DNA from: Galdieria partita
Lineage: Eukaryota; Rhodophyta; Bangiophyceae; Galdieriales; Galdieriaceae
Length of the DNA stretch: 20,000 bases
Direction of reading: 5' to 3'
Assembly: GCA_025991245.1 (NCBI GenBank)
Contig: BQMJ01000023.1
Span: 1-20,000, forward strand
This document shows positions 18,146 through 20,000 of the stretch, piece by piece. The notes under the pieces were generated by a model, which saw only the letters and a list, made by a program, of their open reading frames with translations, was not told the origin of the DNA and did no database searches. A program made the position numbers and the translations under genes. Numbering within the stretch: the stretch's first letter is position 1; every line of letters starts with the position of its first letter.

Positions 18146-19229
18146 AGTTGGACTATAGTTTGGATTCAATTCTCACTCAATTGCTTCTCTTTGTTTAACA
18201 TCTGCATGGTTATTTCTATCTTTTAATTGCTTGACTTTTGATGTTCCGTGCTACTTGCGTAACTGTTATTATTTGGGGAATAAAAATGAATCTATTTTCG
18301 TTCTGTTCCATACTCTCTTAAATACTGCAAAGTTTCACGTTTTACTAGAAAATTTTAAAACGAGAAAAATTTCAATGACACTTGAAGTAGAATGAATAGA
18401 AACGCTTCATTGATTGTCTCTTGAGTATAAAAGGTTCTAAAAACCAATAACTTTTTTTATACTCCTTGATCTTCTGAATAAAATTTATCAATCAACAGAA
18501 TAATTCAAGTAAATTCTTTTTGAATAGTAACTGATTGAACGAGTTATCTTTCTTTTATCATGTTCATTTCTTTGCAAACAATCTTCACATATCGCGAATA
18601 TCGATAAAACAACTAAAATGAAAGAATAGAACTTGTGTGATTGACAAAACTCAATGAATCCTTGTTTGCAAATTGAGTTTCAAACTATTTGCCAAAGCAG
18701 CTTTAAACATGGATATATTCTCTAACTTTGATATATCTTTGGACAAGCTTGTTCATTTCATCCCCAATCATTCAATCCTTTACCAGACAGCTTGTTTCGA
18801 ATTGTATATTTTTTTGGGATCTCTGCACCTTTCAATTCAGTAGACTCTCGGTCTATCTTGCCATAGTGATCAAGGTTTGTTTTCGTGGAGAATATTTCTT
18901 CATTTGCTTTTGGTTTTTGAAAATACCTTGGATATTTACCCAACGATCAACTTGGGTCGCGTTTATGTTTTCGAAAACCTCTGTAAAGTAATCCTATCCA
19001 TAAGTATGTACATACAACTCCTTCAGGTTAAAAGGTGCCGACAATATTACGACTATTTCAAAATCATCCACTTTTACACTCTTTTTATCTGTAGAACAAA
19101 GCACGATCAAATCTACTGTAATTCTTTCTAAAAAACTTCCTCTTTCCAATAAGAGACATCCTCCCCTTTGACAAACTTCATTTTTGAATTCTGATGTTGG
19201 GTGGTCAACCGTAGAACCAACTCTTGAAC
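18146..19229. other. T-rich stretch without a recognised gene
   Basis: AT-rich DNA with a T excess continues to about 18960 and then becomes balanced. The overlapping frames at 18728-18991, 18877-19131 and 18994-19254 lie on both strands, have no shared landmarks with other copies and no motif, and the + strand ones are Phe-rich as expected from T-rich DNA. I see nothing else to support. Confidence 0.3.
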
Positions 19230-20000
19230 CCTTTTTGCTTTCTTCAAATACCAATCACAGGTAAAGCAAACAAAGAACCAAGCAAAGATGTCGAAAATAC
19301 TTTTGTGAAAAAACTTGGTTTACTTGGATGTTGTATAGAATGGCACAAACTCTTTCAATTCACGGCTGTAGTTGTCAAGTGTTGGGTGTTCTCTTTTCTC
19401 CCCTTGGACAAGAGTCTGTTTTACAAATACAAATTGACAACGAAAAGAGTCTTTTATGTGCTGTTGAACATACAGGAGTCAACTTTCAATACTGCAAAAG
19501 ACCTTGATGCTTGTGGTAGTAGAAACAAGAAGATATTCTCAACCACAGTTGATATGACAACACTCTGTAGTATAATTCTGTAAGACAAACCAAGTACCAC
19601 TTGAAAACATCTACAAGGAACAAGTATTCAAAGACAGTTTGGAGTCTTTTTACTGTTGCTTTTTCCACAATACTATGCACATAGTCACTGCCTTGTTGAT
19701 ATAGACTACAAGCTAAAGATCACAAGTTCTTAACGATAATTTTTATTGCAAAGGACATAAATGGAAACTGAAAATCAATCTAAAAGTCCATTGCTACTCA
19801 AGTTTCATACCCAGTGGTTGCAAAACTTACGACCAAAACAAACCCAGGTTTCGACAATATTCAAAAAGAAGCGAAACACTTTCTAGTTTGTTCTTAAAGT
19901 ACTTCAAGTTGAAACTCAAAAAGTGTATTTATAAACAGTCTTTACCAAAACAGGTTACATAACTCAACTACCTGTGCCACTTGTTCCCAATCACCCATCC
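19230..20000 (+). pseudogene. Gene-like repeat copy C, runs off the window
   Basis: This third copy is offset from A by 5175-5198 bases. Landmarks are GAGTCAACTTTC at 19476 (A 14301), AAACCAAGTACCACTTG near 19586 (A 14412), CAAAGACAGTTTGGAGTCTT at 19630 (A CAAAGACTATTTGGAGCCTT, 17 of 20 counted), ACGACCAAAACAAAC at 19829, and CCAAAACAGGTTACATAACT near 19947 (A TCAAAACAGGTGGTAACAGA). The longest frame, 19224-19583 (119 codons), is not in obvious register with A's longest frames, and the copy looks broken. It may continue beyond the window. Confidence 0.5.

Overview
This window looks like the end of a eukaryotic chromosome. It opens with about 610 bases of telomeric repeat whose C-rich strand is the + strand, as expected at a left-hand chromosome end. 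The G-strand units are TTTATTAGGG (10 bases) and TTTATTTAGGG (11 bases) in mixed order. These look like an expanded relative of the plant and algal TTTAGGG type, so a microbial alga or another compact protist is a reasonable guess, but I cannot name the organism from sequence alone. The DNA is AT-rich and I recognise no tRNA, rRNA, CRISPR array or confidently identifiable protein gene.

Region by region: (1) 1-619 telomere, then 620-712 degenerate telomeric units. (2) 713-8570 five tandem copies of a subtelomeric module (T1-T5 here). T1 and T5 are full (about 2.4 kb). T2, T3 and T4 keep the telomere-side end but stop at different points on the other side. Three of the four junctions carry a degenerate telomeric tract with the same roughly 60-base sequence; the T4/T5 junction has none and shows a 4-base microhomology. 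Each module is itself built of monomers of about 600 bases, several separated by decayed telomeric units. (3) 8570-11550 older, more diverged units of the same kind with a period near 1.17 kb. (4) 11550-14010 AT-rich DNA with no clear gene. (5) 14012-20000 a block with more C and A and less T, carrying three diverged copies (A, B, C) of an unidentified gene-like repeat, two open frames of unknown product (15643-16267), and an intervening T-rich patch holding a copy of the 8838-9060 sequence.

No set of genes can be seen to work together. The window's logic is structural: a chromosome end that appears to have grown by repeated capture of subtelomeric pieces together with their adjoining telomeric tract, with copies older and more decayed away from the tip, merging into a zone of repeated, apparently broken gene-like sequence. 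All alignments were made by eye; identities are stated only where I counted them.
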